Source of the DNA: Adineta vaga
Lineage: Eukaryota > Rotifera
Length of the DNA stretch: 64,000 bases
Reading direction: 5' to 3'
NCBI GenBank assembly: GCA_021613535.1
Contig: CP075495.1
Coordinates: forward strand, 2,108,001 to 2,172,000
This document shows positions 1 to 10,734 of the stretch, piece after piece (positions within the stretch are counted from its first letter, which is position 1; every line of letters begins with the position of its first letter). The notes beneath the pieces are model-generated. The model worked only from the letters and a program-made list of their open reading frames with translations, was not told the origin of the DNA and did not search any database. A program made the position numbers and the translations under genes.

Positions 1-1326
1 GAACAATATCATTTAGGTGTTGTTGTTGAATATGATAATACTGGTGAAAAAGATCCCAAAGCTAAAGCTGTCGGTATTGTTACTCTAGAAGATATTATTG
101 AAGAAATGATTCAAGAAGAAATTATTGATGAAACCGATGTATTCAGTATGTATTCAATCAATATGAATCTATTGCATGAATTCTTATTTGTTTGTTTTTT
201 TTAAGCTGATAACCGTCGTAAAGTACGAAATATGCTTTCTCAAGCTCCTGATTTCTCTGCATTTCTTCGTACGACAGCTATTGCTATAACAAGTAAAATC
301 TCAGCACAAATGAAAGTTGCCGTTTTTCAATTTCTTTCCACAAGTAAGATTTGTATTCATTTTTTGAATGATATCAAATGGAATTATTTAGGTGTGGAAC
401 CTTTTACTGATAAATATATGTCTGCTCATATCTTAAGTCGTTTATTAAATGTTGATCTCTATAAAGAATTTGAATTCGATGAAGATGATGTTGCAGCAGG
501 CAAAACGACATATATTTATGAATATGGTAAACCAGTCGATTTTTTCGTTTTAATTGTTAGTGGTAAAGCAGAATTAGAAACGGGTAAAGAGAAAATTGTT
601 AGTGAAGTCGGTTCATTTTCTTATTTTGGTGTTAGTGCACTTCACGTAAGTTTTGATGGAAATTTTCTACGAAGAAAATTTGATTTGCATTGTTTTTAGA
701 CACCAGATGAAAAAGTCGAGGAACTTATTCGATTAAAATCAAATAAATTTCGTCCATATATACCTGATTTTAGTCTTCGAGTTAGTGAAGATGTACAAAT
801 TTTACGTGTACGTCGTGTTCATTGGTTAGCAGCTGTACGTGCAACTTATTTCGAAACGAAACAAGCAGCAAATGGTGGAACACCCATGCTTAATTCTGAT
901 GGAGAACAAATTGATTTATTAACACAAGAATTAGAAAAAGTTGATCATGTTGATCCAATAACTGCTACGGGAAGTCTTAGTGGTGGTGTAGGACAAGACA
1001 GTGCTGCTTTAGGTGGAATTGGACATGATGGTGTCATTGGTGGAAGTGGAACTTCACGTGAGAGAACATCATCATTAGCGCCAACTATTGGGTCTGATAT
1101 GGGACTAACTGGAACAGAACATGAAAAGTTATTAGGACAAAATCAAGCAATGGTTAATCTAAATAATTCAGGAAAAATACCAATCGATAGTCCTACTACA
1201 TCAGGCGTAAACACTCCAAGTCTTTCCGATAAACAAAAACGTCAATTAGTTCGTTCCGAAACACCGTCATCAACAACACCACCATCATTAACAGGTGGTT
1301 CATCAAAGAATCGCTCATTGACTTAG
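1..1326 (+). CDS. CNNM: CNNM-family metal transport mediator, 3' part
   Basis: This is the C-terminal part of a cyclin-M/ACDP protein, a plasma-membrane mediator of magnesium and other divalent cation transport. The 5' end lies outside the window. Exons: 1-145, 206-343, 392-645 and 700-1326, with introns of 48-60 nt and GT..AG ends. Seen: the end of the second CBS domain (GIVTLEDIIEEMIQEEI, then DETDVFTDNR) and a cyclic-nucleotide-binding-homology domain containing KPVDFFVLIVSGKAELETGK and the SYFG turn. The matching segment SLRVSEDVQILRV comes before a low-complexity Ser/Thr/Gly tail ending at TAG 1324-1326. The tail, roughly 150 residues, is poorly conserved. The 48-nt intron at 344-391 is a multiple of three, so an unspliced frame reads through it. 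Family identity is secure; the CNNM1-4 orthologue cannot be assigned. Confidence 0.9.
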
Positions 1327-2245
1327 TATTTGAATTAGAAAAATATGTGTATGTGTGTGCGCATGTATATATCCATAGGACAGTATTTGGAATGTAATTC
1401 TTTGTTTTTGTTTTGTTTTTATTCTTTCTCTCTCTCTCTCTCTCTTTCTTCTTTTCTTGTAATAACAGTTTTGTCTCAATTTATTTGTTGCTCTTTTAGT
1501 TTCTCTTGTTTGCCTCTTTTTCGGTTGTTGGATTTGACTAAGAGAGAAATCAGTTTGCTTTATTTCTTTCTTCTTAATTAGTTTTATGCTATTGAAAGTC
1601 TTAGAAACACTATTCAGTATGCATCTAATAGTTTTCTTATATTTTTTTGCTTCTTTTTCTAAAAATATATGCACTATTTTAAAGGAATATTTACAAAAAA
1701 AAGTGTTTTCTATCCATGCATAAAAGATTAACTCAACGATTGCACAAAAAAAACAGCATCTGGAAGATAACTAACCTTTTCCCTGTTAATGTCAACATAC
1801 AAAATTAGCTGCAACTATGTAGATTTTTCATCTAATTAGTTCGAGTTTTTCTTTTGTCAAATAATCATTAATAGAATAAAAGGAGTATTTTTTTCTCTAC
1901 CGAAAACGTGACATATGACATGAGAACATTTACTCTAACATATAAATCATTGTTTAAATCCTTTTCGAATGTTCGATTGCTTAAGTCAATGACAACATTC
2001 TTAATCTTATTGATATCAACATGTACACGTAATCTTTTGTAAATTTTACTTATTGAAATATCAAAATTTCCGGAAAAGTCACTTATTCCATATGTCTTAT
2101 GAACTTCTATTTCACAAATGTTTTTCTATGAAGAATAAAACGAAATATCAATTGATTTGTTTCTTGACAAAACATGTAAAGAAGAAAAAAAAGTCGAAAG
2201 GATCAAAACTGAACAAACGTTCATTCTTTCGTTCACATCAAATAA
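1327..2245. other. Intergenic region, no gene seen
   Basis: AT-rich spacer holding the CNNM 3' UTR and the 5' side of the YihY-like gene. It contains a (CT)n tract at about 1430-1446 and T/A homopolymer runs. Short open frames on both strands are low-complexity and match nothing I recognise. Confidence 0.6.
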
Positions 2246-3160
2246 ATGCAGTCGACAAATACGAATACTGATCTTTTTCAAACTATGAAAATCGAAACTA
2301 AACCTTATCGTTTATTTTTTCAAAAATTTAAATATGATTGGTCATTAGTGTTATCAAGTATGTTAGCATTTAATTTTCTCATTGCTCTTCTTCCTATGGC
2401 AATGATTTTCTTCGGAACATCTGCACTTATACTTGGTAATAATTTACATTTACAAAATCGATTTAAAACTATGATTATTAATTCATTTCCTCCAAAAGCA
2501 AATGAAGGTCTACGTGAAATTATTAATCTTGCATTTGATAAATTATATCATGATGCAGGAATTATTCTAACATTTGGTATCTTATTTGCAATTCTTGGTT
2601 GTTTAAGATTATTTGTTGCTATTGATCGATCCTTAACAATTATTTATCGACTTGAAGAACGAAATTTTCTGAAGAAATATCTTTTAGCTTTGAAAATGCT
2701 TTTAATTTTTCTGTTTCTTATTCCATTGATGATTATTGCGTCATCAATGCCATCAATACTCTTAGATAGAATTACAAATCTTGCTGGTCGTTTTGGAACA
2801 TATATTCTTGGAATTATAACAAGTTTAACTATAACATTTCTTCTATTCGAAGTCATTTATATGTTAATACCAAATAGAAAAATGACATTTGGACAAACAT
2901 GGCGTGGGGCATTACTTGCCGCTGGTGCATTACAATTATTTATGATCTTATTTCCACTTTATATTCGAACATATTTGACGAGTTATACAGGTCAAATTGG
3001 TTTTGCAATTATTTTAATTTTCTTTCTTTTCTCATTCGCAATTTTACTTATACTTGGTGCACAAATTAATGCTTTCTTTTACGAACATATTCAACCATTG
3101 CCTGCTCCATTAGGAACATTTATAAGTCAATTATTTGAGCAATCGAGCAGACAAACTTGA
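2246..3160 (+). CDS. YihY/BrkB-family membrane protein (bacterial-type)
   Basis: A 304-residue intronless gene for a polytopic membrane protein of the YihY/virulence-factor-BrkB (UPF0761) family, found mainly in bacteria, whose biochemical role is poorly defined. Seen: an N-terminal KYDWSLVLSSMLAFNFLIA segment like the family's first helix, about six hydrophobic helices, the diagnostic PNRKMTFGQTWRGALLAAGA stretch near residues 211-230, and a late ILGAQINAFFYE segment matching the family's ILGAEINA-type end. An alternative start is Met14 at 2285, where similarity begins. An AATAAA lies at 3188-3193, just after the stop, and base composition matches the neighbours, so it looks like a resident nuclear gene rather than contamination. 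I know of no typical animal orthologue; ancient transfer from bacteria is the best inference. Confidence 0.82.
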   Translation: MQSTNTNTDLFQTMKIETKPYRLFFQKFKYDWSLVLSSMLAFNFLIALLPMAMIFFGTSALILGNNLHLQNRFKTMIINSFPPKANEGLREIINLAFDKLYHDAGIILTFGILFAILGCLRLFVAIDRSLTIIYRLEERNFLKKYLLALKMLLIFLFLIPLMIIASSMPSILLDRITNLAGRFGTYILGIITSLTITFLLFEVIYMLIPNRKMTFGQTWRGALLAAGALQLFMILFPLYIRTYLTSYTGQIGFAIILIFFLFSFAILLILGAQINAFFYEHIQPLPAPLGTFISQLFEQSSRQT

Positions 3161-3592
3161 AATAGAAAATATCACCCTTCTGGTACAAATAAAGAAAAAG
3201 ATTTTATTCATCATATTTCATTTCCTTTTTCTTTTTTTTTCATTATATCATAAACACTTTTTACTGAATTTCATTGTATATCATAGTTCCTATTTACGTT
3301 TACCTTAATCAAAATCATGGGTCGCTTTTTTTTGTCTATTACAATTGATTGTAAATGTTTTCAAGACTAATTGAAATGTATGCGATGAATTTCTCTTAAG
3401 TTCGGTATTGTGTACTATGAAAGGTAAAAGACAAGATACTGAAGATATTCATCGATTATTTCGTTTTTTCTTTTTTATTGAATTCAATCTGTAAAAGGAA
3501 AGTGCGATTTGGAATACAATTCACAGAAATCGAGTTGAATCTTTCATGTTCGTTGTGTTTAGTTCTTCTATTTTTCAAATAAAAAGTCTTGT
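3161..3592. other. Convergent intergenic region
   Basis: Spacer between the plus-strand YihY-like gene and the minus-strand neuropeptide gene. It is AT-rich, with a poly(A) signal at 3188-3193 for the former. No coding potential is seen. Confidence 0.6.
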
Positions 3593-4685
3593 CTATTTAT
3601 CATTATCATCTGCTAAGTTTTGTTTATGTGAACGAGGATAATGAAGTATGCGTGGCAAAGGTCGAGCATAAAATCGAGGAGATTGAGAGTGACGTTTGAA
3701 AAAATCATTGCCAGATAATGAATCAAGACTCTGGAAAAGAAAATGAGAGAAAAAATATCATAGAAGATAGAGATAAATGTAATCGAAGTAAGTAAGGTTT
3801 ACTTTTTTGAAGAAATCATTGCCAGTTAAGGAATCCAAGCTCTAGAAGAGAAGATTTTCATTAGGAAAGAAAAGATTTTTCAAAGAGAAATTTGTTTTTA
3901 TACCTTTTTGAAGAAATCATTGCCATTCAATGAATCCAAGCTCTGAAATGAATAATGAATGTAAATAAGATGAGAAAATATAAAGATTTGAACAAACCTT
4001 TTTGAAGAAATCAGATCCTGAAAGAGAATCTAATGTGCGTTTCTAAATAGAATAAAACTAAATGTTTAAGATTCATTGTCAATCCAGATGAATATATTAC
4101 TTCTCCTTCACGTTTAAAAAAATCATTGCCAGTAAGTGAATCAAGACTCTACAAAAATCGATTAAAGTAATCCATTCAAATCGAGAATTAATTCTACCTT
4201 TTTGAAGAAGTCTGAACCAGAGAGTGAATCGAGTGTTCGCTTCTAAAACAGATAGAAAGTACGTTAAGAAATATCCGAAAATAAACTCATAGAATGGTTT
4301 TTACTTCATCTTCACGTTTGAAAAAATCATTGCCTGAAAGACTATCAAGACTCTAGAAAATCGAAAAGTAAAATATCGTTAATAAATTTTCTATTAAACT
4401 CACTTTTTTGAAGAAATCCGAGCCAGATAATGAATCAAGTGTTCGTTTCTAAAACAAAATCAAGTACAATATACTTCAAGTATATATTTATTCTACTAAT
4501 CAATACATATTCAAGAGTTATAGTGATTCATTTCATTTAGAATGAAAATGCCGTAAATAAACCATCAAGACAATATTTTCTAGTTAATTAATACTCACCT
4601 TTTCTTCTTCACTGTTGATTCCTATTAGACAAATTGTAGCCAAAATTAAAACAGTAGTCATCATCGACATGTTGATAGCAGTCAT
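3593..4685 (-). CDS. Multi-copy neuropeptide precursor (orcokinin/pedal-peptide-like), one repeat per microexon
   Basis: Nine exons on the minus strand, read downward: 4685-4599, 4448-4404, 4352-4305, 4242-4198, 4148-4101, 4042-3998, 3942-3904, 3841-3803 and 3730-3593. All introns are phase 0 with GT..AG ends. Spliced, they give about 177 residues. Exon 1 encodes a hydrophobic signal peptide (MTAINMSMMTTVLILATICL..) and an acidic linker. Exons 2-9 each carry one copy of an 11-residue peptide, (S/T)LDSL(S/T/N)G(N/S)DFF, followed by KK or KR dibasic cleavage sites, eight copies in all. Early copies alternate TLDSLSGSDFF and SLDSL(S/T)GNDFF. The last exon adds a basic C-terminal tail. The LDS..G..F pattern resembles orcokinin and pedal-peptide neuropeptides; that assignment is inference. 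Secretion and dibasic processing are directly suggested. No single exon is long enough to stand out as an ORF, so gene finders may miss it. Confidence 0.87.
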
Positions 4686-4754
4686 TATGTAGTTGTAAGT
4701 GAAATAAAGAAGCTTGGTATGTATGTATGTAAAGCAACTGTCAATTGGTATCAA

Positions 4755-4780
4755 AGCTCAATATATATATATATATTTGT
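4755..4780 (-). promoter_or_regulatory. TATA-like (AT)n tract upstream of neuropeptide gene
   Basis: An alternating AT run at about 4760-4776 lies about 75 nt upstream of the neuropeptide start codon on the minus strand. A second shorter one lies at 4805-4812. It could act as a TATA element but could equally be a simple repeat; no transcription start was seen. Confidence 0.3.
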
Positions 4781-5693
4781 TGCTGGAGTTCATCTCTCTC
4801 AACTATATATATATTTTTTTCTATTTTTTCTAATCCAATTGCATCAAGAGAGAAAAGCAGAGAATTGTTCTCTCTCTCTCTTTGTTCTCTCTTAAAAATG
4901 ATTGTGTATTAAAAGAAGAAGACGAGAGTGTCGAATCCGAAGAAAAAGAAGTATATTGAAAAATCAATCACATAAAAACATTCACTTGTTGTTTGCGCTT
5001 GAATACTTATTAATAAGAGATCAGAAAAACTGACGAATTCATGATTTTGATCTTTTAATTGAATAAATAATCTTTCGAAGGTGATTTTGACTTTAATTTC
5101 CTTGACGCAAATGGAATTAATCTTACTCGTCTCAATAATTGTTTTCGTTAAAAGCATCTTCTATCCGGCTCTCTTCTTTTTCTTATTTATAAATCACGTG
5201 CATAAAGTTTTTTCTTTCTCACTGACAGATCAATTAAATCGGAAAATAAGAACAATCACAAGTCTATTCTTAGAAAACATTAAAAAAAGATTTATGTTTT
5301 TCACGTTATCGATTAGAAATACACCAAGAAAAACATTGATCTGACTTTTATCGTTATAGATGTGATCGATGGGAAAAGAACAACATTAGAGAGTTTTTGA
5401 TCGAAAGAAAAGTCCAAAATATTTTAATTTCTCTCAATCATATTTGTCTTTTAGAATAGTTCATCGTACTTGGATGGATTGGAATAAGAACAATTGTTTC
5501 AAAGCTGTCAAATGAATGACACGCTCGTTGATTAACTAGTTGAAAATCAGAGAAAGAGAAACAAACTAAAACAATTTTGAACGATCTTCGATATTGTTGC
5601 GTGTGTTCAAATAGACAGACATAGATTACAACAATAAACAGAAACGATACAATTCAATAACATGAAATGAAATGGGAACAAAAAAAAGGTCAA
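4781..5693. other. Intergenic region between neuropeptide and GPCR genes
   Basis: AT-rich spacer with (AT)n and (CT)n runs. Open frames at 4909-5157 (-) and 5081-5344 (+) overlap each other, are hydrophobic/low-complexity and match no family I know, so I do not call them genes. Confidence 0.5.
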
Positions 5694-6787
5694 TCACATT
5701 TTTCTCAATCGATTGTTTTCAATAGTACGATTCACCACTGGAATACGAGCTAGAATTATTTCATTTGATATTGGATCAGTAAATAGATGAAGTTTAATTA
5801 ATAATCGTCGAAATTCTCGTCGAAAGATAGTACCTGTTAATGTGTAGATATAAAAAGCGCAACAACAATTAATATATAATATCAGCGCAGATATCTACAA
5901 AATCAAGCATAAAAAATGAATGAAAACAAATTCTGAAATATTGAACGTACTTGAAAATAGAAATTTTCTTCTGTTAAATCTAACGAATCTTTCATTCGAT
6001 TGAATGTAAATATTGAATGTGCTTTCGATACACCTGATGGTATTACACAAATAAAGAATATAATAATTTGAATTAGAAGCATCGTAATCATTTGTCGATC
6101 TTTCTTTTTCATTAAATGATATCGACGACGACTTTGAATACTAATTGGATTGATTTGTTGACGAACTTTTTTCGCATTTTTTATTGTTAACCAACCAAAT
6201 GTTAACATAAATATCGGTGGAATTATGGAAAAAAGTATTAAGAATAAAATATCATTAAACATCCGACAAGCAAGATTTGGACAATAACAATTCAATGGAA
6301 ATTGATTCATAACAACTGTATAACAATAGAATGCTTGACTATATAAAAAACAACTGAAAACAACAGTCCAACTAACCATACGATGAGCAATACCTATTCG
6401 ACTAAATAAACGTATATGAGCATTTAAACTCGATGATGTCCAACGATCAATACTAGCATAGACAAGAAAACAGGCACTCAATGCTAAACATTTATAGGTA
6501 ATATAATAACGAAATTTACAGACATAGATATTTAATATAGTTGGATCAAGATCGTAACCTGAAAGTAATCGTGTTAATAGACCGCACCATAAACAAATCA
6601 TATTAGCAATTGAAGCCGAAAGAAAATAGAATGAACATGAATTGTTTTGAAGTGATTTTTGAGTTAAAATAATGATATTGAATATATTACCAATAGTACC
6701 GAAGATCAATAAAGGAATAGGTATTACACGATTAAGAGAAGCAGCCATTTGAATTAGATATAAAATAGTTGCATTCTTGTCTGACAT
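5694..6787 (-). CDS. Rhodopsin-class G-protein-coupled receptor
   Basis: Two exons, 6787-5951 and 5894-5694, separated by a 56-nt phase-0 intron, encode about 345 residues. Seen: a short N-terminus with an N-linked site (NAT); TM1 with GTIGNIFNIIIL, the GN of class A; a TM2-3 region with conserved Cys; a DRY-equivalent DRW after TM3 (VYASIDRW); a basic third intracellular loop with RRRYHLMKKKDRQM; TM6; and a TM7/C-tail in exon 2 (CCCAFYIYTLTGTIFRREF..). It resembles the divergent peptide-receptor-like GPCRs that are numerous in lophotrochozoans. The ligand cannot be predicted. It lies on the same strand as the neuropeptide precursor, about 1 kb upstream of that gene; any functional pairing is speculative. 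Confidence 0.85.
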
Positions 6788-7486
6788 AGTTGAAGAATAA
6801 TTTTTTATTAAATGAATGAATAGTTTTAGATAAAATGAGAATTTGTTGGAGATGTCGTTCGTGACATTGTCAAACCATCATGTCTTATTAAAAATACAAA
6901 TGTATTGAATTATTTGATGAATGACACTTTTAAAACTCCTTTTTTTCCATTCGTTATCAAGATGCGCTTTAGATTAAATGATAGAGAGATTCTATTTTTT
7001 CAAATACATAAATCACAGTTCTTTTTTGAGCGTATCGATAGTTAACATAGTTATGATTTGTTAATTACATTGCCTTAAAATAATTAGATATCGAAACGGA
7101 TGAATGTAGCAGATGTTTTCAACATGAAAAATTTTATTAGATAAAAGAATATTTTTAATGAGACATAGACGTGATAATTATGTCCTTGAACTCTACGGTC
7201 ATTCGAAGTGATTCGTCGAACAGTCTGATTATCAATTAAATTTCTCAGGCAAGATGGTAGAATTAGTAAACTTAGTAAATCTTCGTTGAAGATTATACAA
7301 TGATGTCTCTTTATGATTGAATGAATAAAAAGATTTATCAGATTTCCAATCAATTTTGATCTTTTAACAGTGAAAGATATCAATAATTGTTAAGTTCAAT
7401 AAAGTGTAAAAAATTAATATGACGTTCGTTCAATCGATGATTATTAGTTACATCTAATCTCAGATATCGTTTTCAACGGAAATTTT
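6788..7486. other. Intergenic region
   Basis: Spacer between the start of the GPCR gene and the 3' end of TTLL12. The 99-codon minus-strand frame at 7084-7383 has no recognisable domain and is treated as chance. Confidence 0.5.
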
Positions 7487-7539
7487 GAGGGTGTAGTCAC
7501 GGATGCAAATGAAAAACAAATATCTGCATCCACACCCTC
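7487..7539. repeat. Interrupted inverted repeat (hairpin) downstream of TTLL12
   Basis: Left arm GAGGGTGT (7487-7494) and GGATGCA (7501-7507), split by the 6-nt bulge AGTCAC, pair with TGCATCC (7525-7531) and ACACCCTC (7532-7539). This makes a 15-bp stem with a bulge and a 17-nt loop in the 3' flank of TTLL12. It could be a 3'-end structure or a relic of a small element. Confidence 0.55.
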
Positions 7540-7561
7540 ATTCTTTCTTGATTTTCTTCTT

Positions 7562-10041
7562 TTATTTTGATGAAATATCAATCACATTACAATTGGATTC
7601 ATCAAGAAAAAGTGTACGAAATAGATCATCAATAAATGTTGGATAATACAAACAAGCTCGTTCAATATCGGGCATAAAATTCATTTCCAACAGATATGGT
7701 TGACCATTTTCGTCCAACATCAAATCAACAGCATAGATCGCACGTGATCGAGAACAAGGTGCCATACCAGATGGCGGTTTCTTCAAAATGGAACGTTCAA
7801 AAACTTGACGAATCATTGAAAAGATATTTTCCTAACAAATATTAAACAGAGAATGTAATTCGAAGATAGATTTTTATCTACCTGAACATTGGACCATTTT
7901 AAATGAGGTTGTTGTTTATCAAATAAAGGTACGAATTCTTCACATGTAATCTTTTTTAAATTTTGTGCATACCGATAATTCATTACCGCTAAAAAACAAA
8001 AACATCACGAAATTTCAAATCATGTCATTCACTTACTGAAATGTACTTGATAATCATCATAATTATTATCTAATGAATACGGTCTAAGAATAGATACCAA
8101 TATTTAATCAGTAGAATTTTAATAAATTCAATTACTTATTAGCAAAACGAAGCCAAAACTTTTCGTAAACATAAACTTTCAATGGCTCTAACGATCGTAA
8201 GATAACAACATAACGAATATCAAATTTCACAGGACCACTATCTTCGCGATGAAATAGTAATGGTCTATCGATATATTTGCAAACAATCTAATCGATCAAA
8301 ATAGAAGAATATTTTCCTAAAGAAAAATAAAATTTCGTTGTTTTTTACTTTTGGACCTGATTCAGCTAATCGAATAATCTGATTGAGATTTTTCGTTACA
8401 TGTGTATCGATTGATCGAGCTAAATTAAATGGTTTCACAATCCAATGATTATCTAAATCTCTGAAAATTGATTATAGATGATATTTGAAGTTTAATTTAA
8501 AGTAAAATCTCTACTTATTCTCACGATGTTGAAAATATGAGATAAATTTCGGTAATTCATATGTTAAATTGAATGTTGTTGGTAACCATAATGGATATGA
8601 TTGTAATGTCTCATGCTCAATCGATGGTGATGTTCGACGACAGACAATAGCAAGAAGATCTTTTATATTTATGACGTTTTCAAATGGATATTGATTGATA
8701 AATTGTTGTGTTTCTTCACATAATTTTCTAGAGGAATTATCGATGAAAGGTATGATTGTTATATGAAATGTTTGTTTTGTATTTACTTGAAATCTTTAAA
8801 ATGTTTTCTTGTAAAAATAATATCAGCATCAGTTTGATTTTCAACAATTTGAAAACGTTTATCGATAAGATGATTACGAACAAGTTCAACATCGGTAAAA
8901 ACATTTATTGTTCGATTTAATTTAGTTAAATCAATTGATGGATAATTATCAGTCGATGGAAGTTTTTCATTTTCACGTGCAGTCTAAAATAAATACGATG
9001 ACAATCAATAGATTAAAAAGAAATCAGATTGATTATACATTGAAATACTCTTCATTTGGTTCTATTTGTTGATAATCAACATCTTCAACGAGATCATCAT
9101 CAGTCCATGGAACGAGTTTAGCACGTCGGAGTAAGTCATCACTTATTCCACAAACATAATCCACAGTCACTGGGTCTAAAAGAGTTTCCATCTTCAGGAT
9201 ATTCTTTACTATTGTTGGCAAAACATCTGCAATCCTGCTTTTCACTCAATCGATTACATACCGTTGCATTCAATATCTTCAATGAGCCATAGTAATGTAT
9301 ACATTTGTCCATCGATCATTGAAAGAAATGGTGCCATACGAACATTTGCTTGTTCAGAATGTTCGATAGCTGAACCGAATTCATCTCGAATATACCAATA
9401 TGGTTCTCGATCTTCAGCAATACCACCATCAACTGCTAATGTATATGTATGATTAAATTTCCACATGCGTTCAATAATAGTATCAATTTTCTTCTCTTCA
9501 TCAATTGGTATTAACATCATATGAGAAAGTCGTTCGACTAGTTGAGGTAATTGTTCAAGTTCATTTCGAATATTATTAATTCGATAGGTATATGCATGAT
9601 CAATAAGAAAAATCCTTTAATAATAAGAATAAGAGTAAAACTATGAGTTGAAAAAATTATAATGTTTACTAAACTAACATTGAAGGATCACTTTTCAAAA
9701 GATTATGTTGATCGGTTACACGAACTTTTCGTCGAATAGTTTCACCTTCATCATTTTCGATTTCAATTATACGAAAATATTCACCAGCATCAAATATCTA
9801 TATCGAACAAAAAAAACAAAGAAAATTCACTTGATCAAAGAAAAGTCATCTTTGATTCATCTTATTTCACCTGCTTTTGCAATTTATGAAATAACATAGG
9901 ATAGAGATATTGTGGTACATCAGATAATTGAAGTTGTGATCGATGTAAATCAATGAAACTATTTAATAAAGCTTTATTTTCTAATGCATCACCATGTTCA
10001 ACATGATTACATTCCATATCCATCTGAAAAAAGATGTTCAT
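7562..10041 (-). CDS. TTLL12: Tubulin-tyrosine-ligase-like protein 12
   Basis: Eleven exons: 10041-9871, 9797-9679, 9614-9262, 9175-9039, 8983-8787, 8727-8515, 8460-8349, 8287-8136, 8083-8037, 7988-7882 and 7831-7562. All splice phases agree. The N-terminal half corresponds to the SET-like region of TTLL12 ([30 protein letters not shown]). The C-terminal half is the ATP-grasp-like TTL domain ([47 protein letters not shown]). It ends [20 protein letters not shown], as in vertebrate TTLL12. The family acts on or near tubulin tails; TTLL12 catalysis is debated. The start may be 10041 or Met at 10023, which directly follows a TTTTTTCAG acceptor-like sequence. It lies 60-80 nt downstream of the FUN14-like gene on the same strand. 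Confidence 0.93.
10020..10032 (-). promoter_or_regulatory. Putative trans-splice acceptor at TTLL12 start
   Basis: On the minus strand TTTTTTCAG directly precedes ATG at 10023, with no plausible local donor in the short gap to the upstream gene. A reverse-strand AATAAA lies at 10072-10067. The poly(A)-signal, short-gap, acceptor layout resembles downstream genes of trans-spliced operons. Inference only. Confidence 0.4.
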
Positions 10042-10103
10042 CAATTTTTCATTCGAAAAATTATATTTATTACATAATTAGAACAGAAAAATCATAGAAT
10101 TAT

Positions 10104-10514
10104 TTATCGATATTTTTTTGGTAAAAGAACTATGCCCATTAAAAATGCCATAGTAAAACCCATGCCAAAATAAATATGTCTATCAATATATCTTCGAATA
10201 TCTGACCATAACCATTGCAATTCTTGATTTACATCATCGGGTGTATCGCGTAATTCTCTTTGAACATTTCGTTGTAAATCAGTTAATCTTGTTCGAAGTT
10301 TTCGTTGAGTTCGTAATTCGTCATATGTTAAATGTGTTATATGTGCTTTTAAATAATGAAAATGATAGGCCATATCAATTAATCCAATCGAAGTAAATGT
10401 TAGATATGATACAATATAATGACCACGATTGATTAAAATTCCAATAACACTACCAGATAATAAACCTGAACATAATTGTTTAACAATTGTTTCTGTTGAT
10501 TGTGAAGATGACAT
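10104..10514 (-). CDS. FUN14-domain-like small membrane protein
   Basis: Single-exon gene of 136 residues. Seen: a Gly/Ser-rich first helix (CSGLLSGSVIGILI), a second hydrophobic segment around residues 36-53, and a long amphipathic basic middle. A final segment, DVNQELQWLWSDIRRYIDRH, is followed by a last helix FGMGFTMAFLMGIVL. The order and the 'helix, then INNLIEEATEFIKQN-like helix, then Gly-rich TM' pattern match FUN14/FUNDC outer-mitochondrial-membrane proteins. No LC3-interacting YxxL is evident near the N-terminus, so a mitophagy role is not supported. Similarity is weak; another small helical membrane protein remains possible. It stands between R3HCC1L (221 nt upstream) and TTLL12 (about 60 nt downstream). 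Confidence 0.5.
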   Translation of the reverse strand: MSSSQSTETIVKQLCSGLLSGSVIGILINRGHYIVSYLTFTSIGLIDMAYHFHYLKAHITHLTYDELRTQRKLRTRLTDLQRNVQRELRDTPDDVNQELQWLWSDIRRYIDRHIYFGMGFTMAFLMGIVLLPKKYR

Positions 10515-10734
10515 GATTTGATCTATAAATTCACAGTAGGAACATTTATTGTTTGTTGTCTATTGTTTCACCGTTAAGAATATATTTATATAGTGTTAAT
10601 AGAACAGACAAAAGTCTGATTTAAGAAAGAGTGCACAAATCAAACATACTGTGAAAAAAAGAAAAGAATTTTTTCATTAGATACGAAAAAATAAATCATC
10701 ACTATCAAAAAAAAGAGAGAAAAGATGACAAAAG

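Noticed and set aside
3593-4450. Periodic 30-50 nt repeats on the plus strand as a CRISPR-like or satellite array
   Set aside because: The repeated blocks are coding microexons on the minus strand with splice sites, unequal spacers and a signal-peptide exon.
4909-5344. Overlapping open frames on both strands (82 and 87 codons)
   Set aside because: Low-complexity and hydrophobic, mutually antisense, no splice-supported extension and no family signature.
7084-7383. 99-codon minus-strand frame
   Set aside because: No domain, signal peptide or homologous pattern; AT-rich chance frame.
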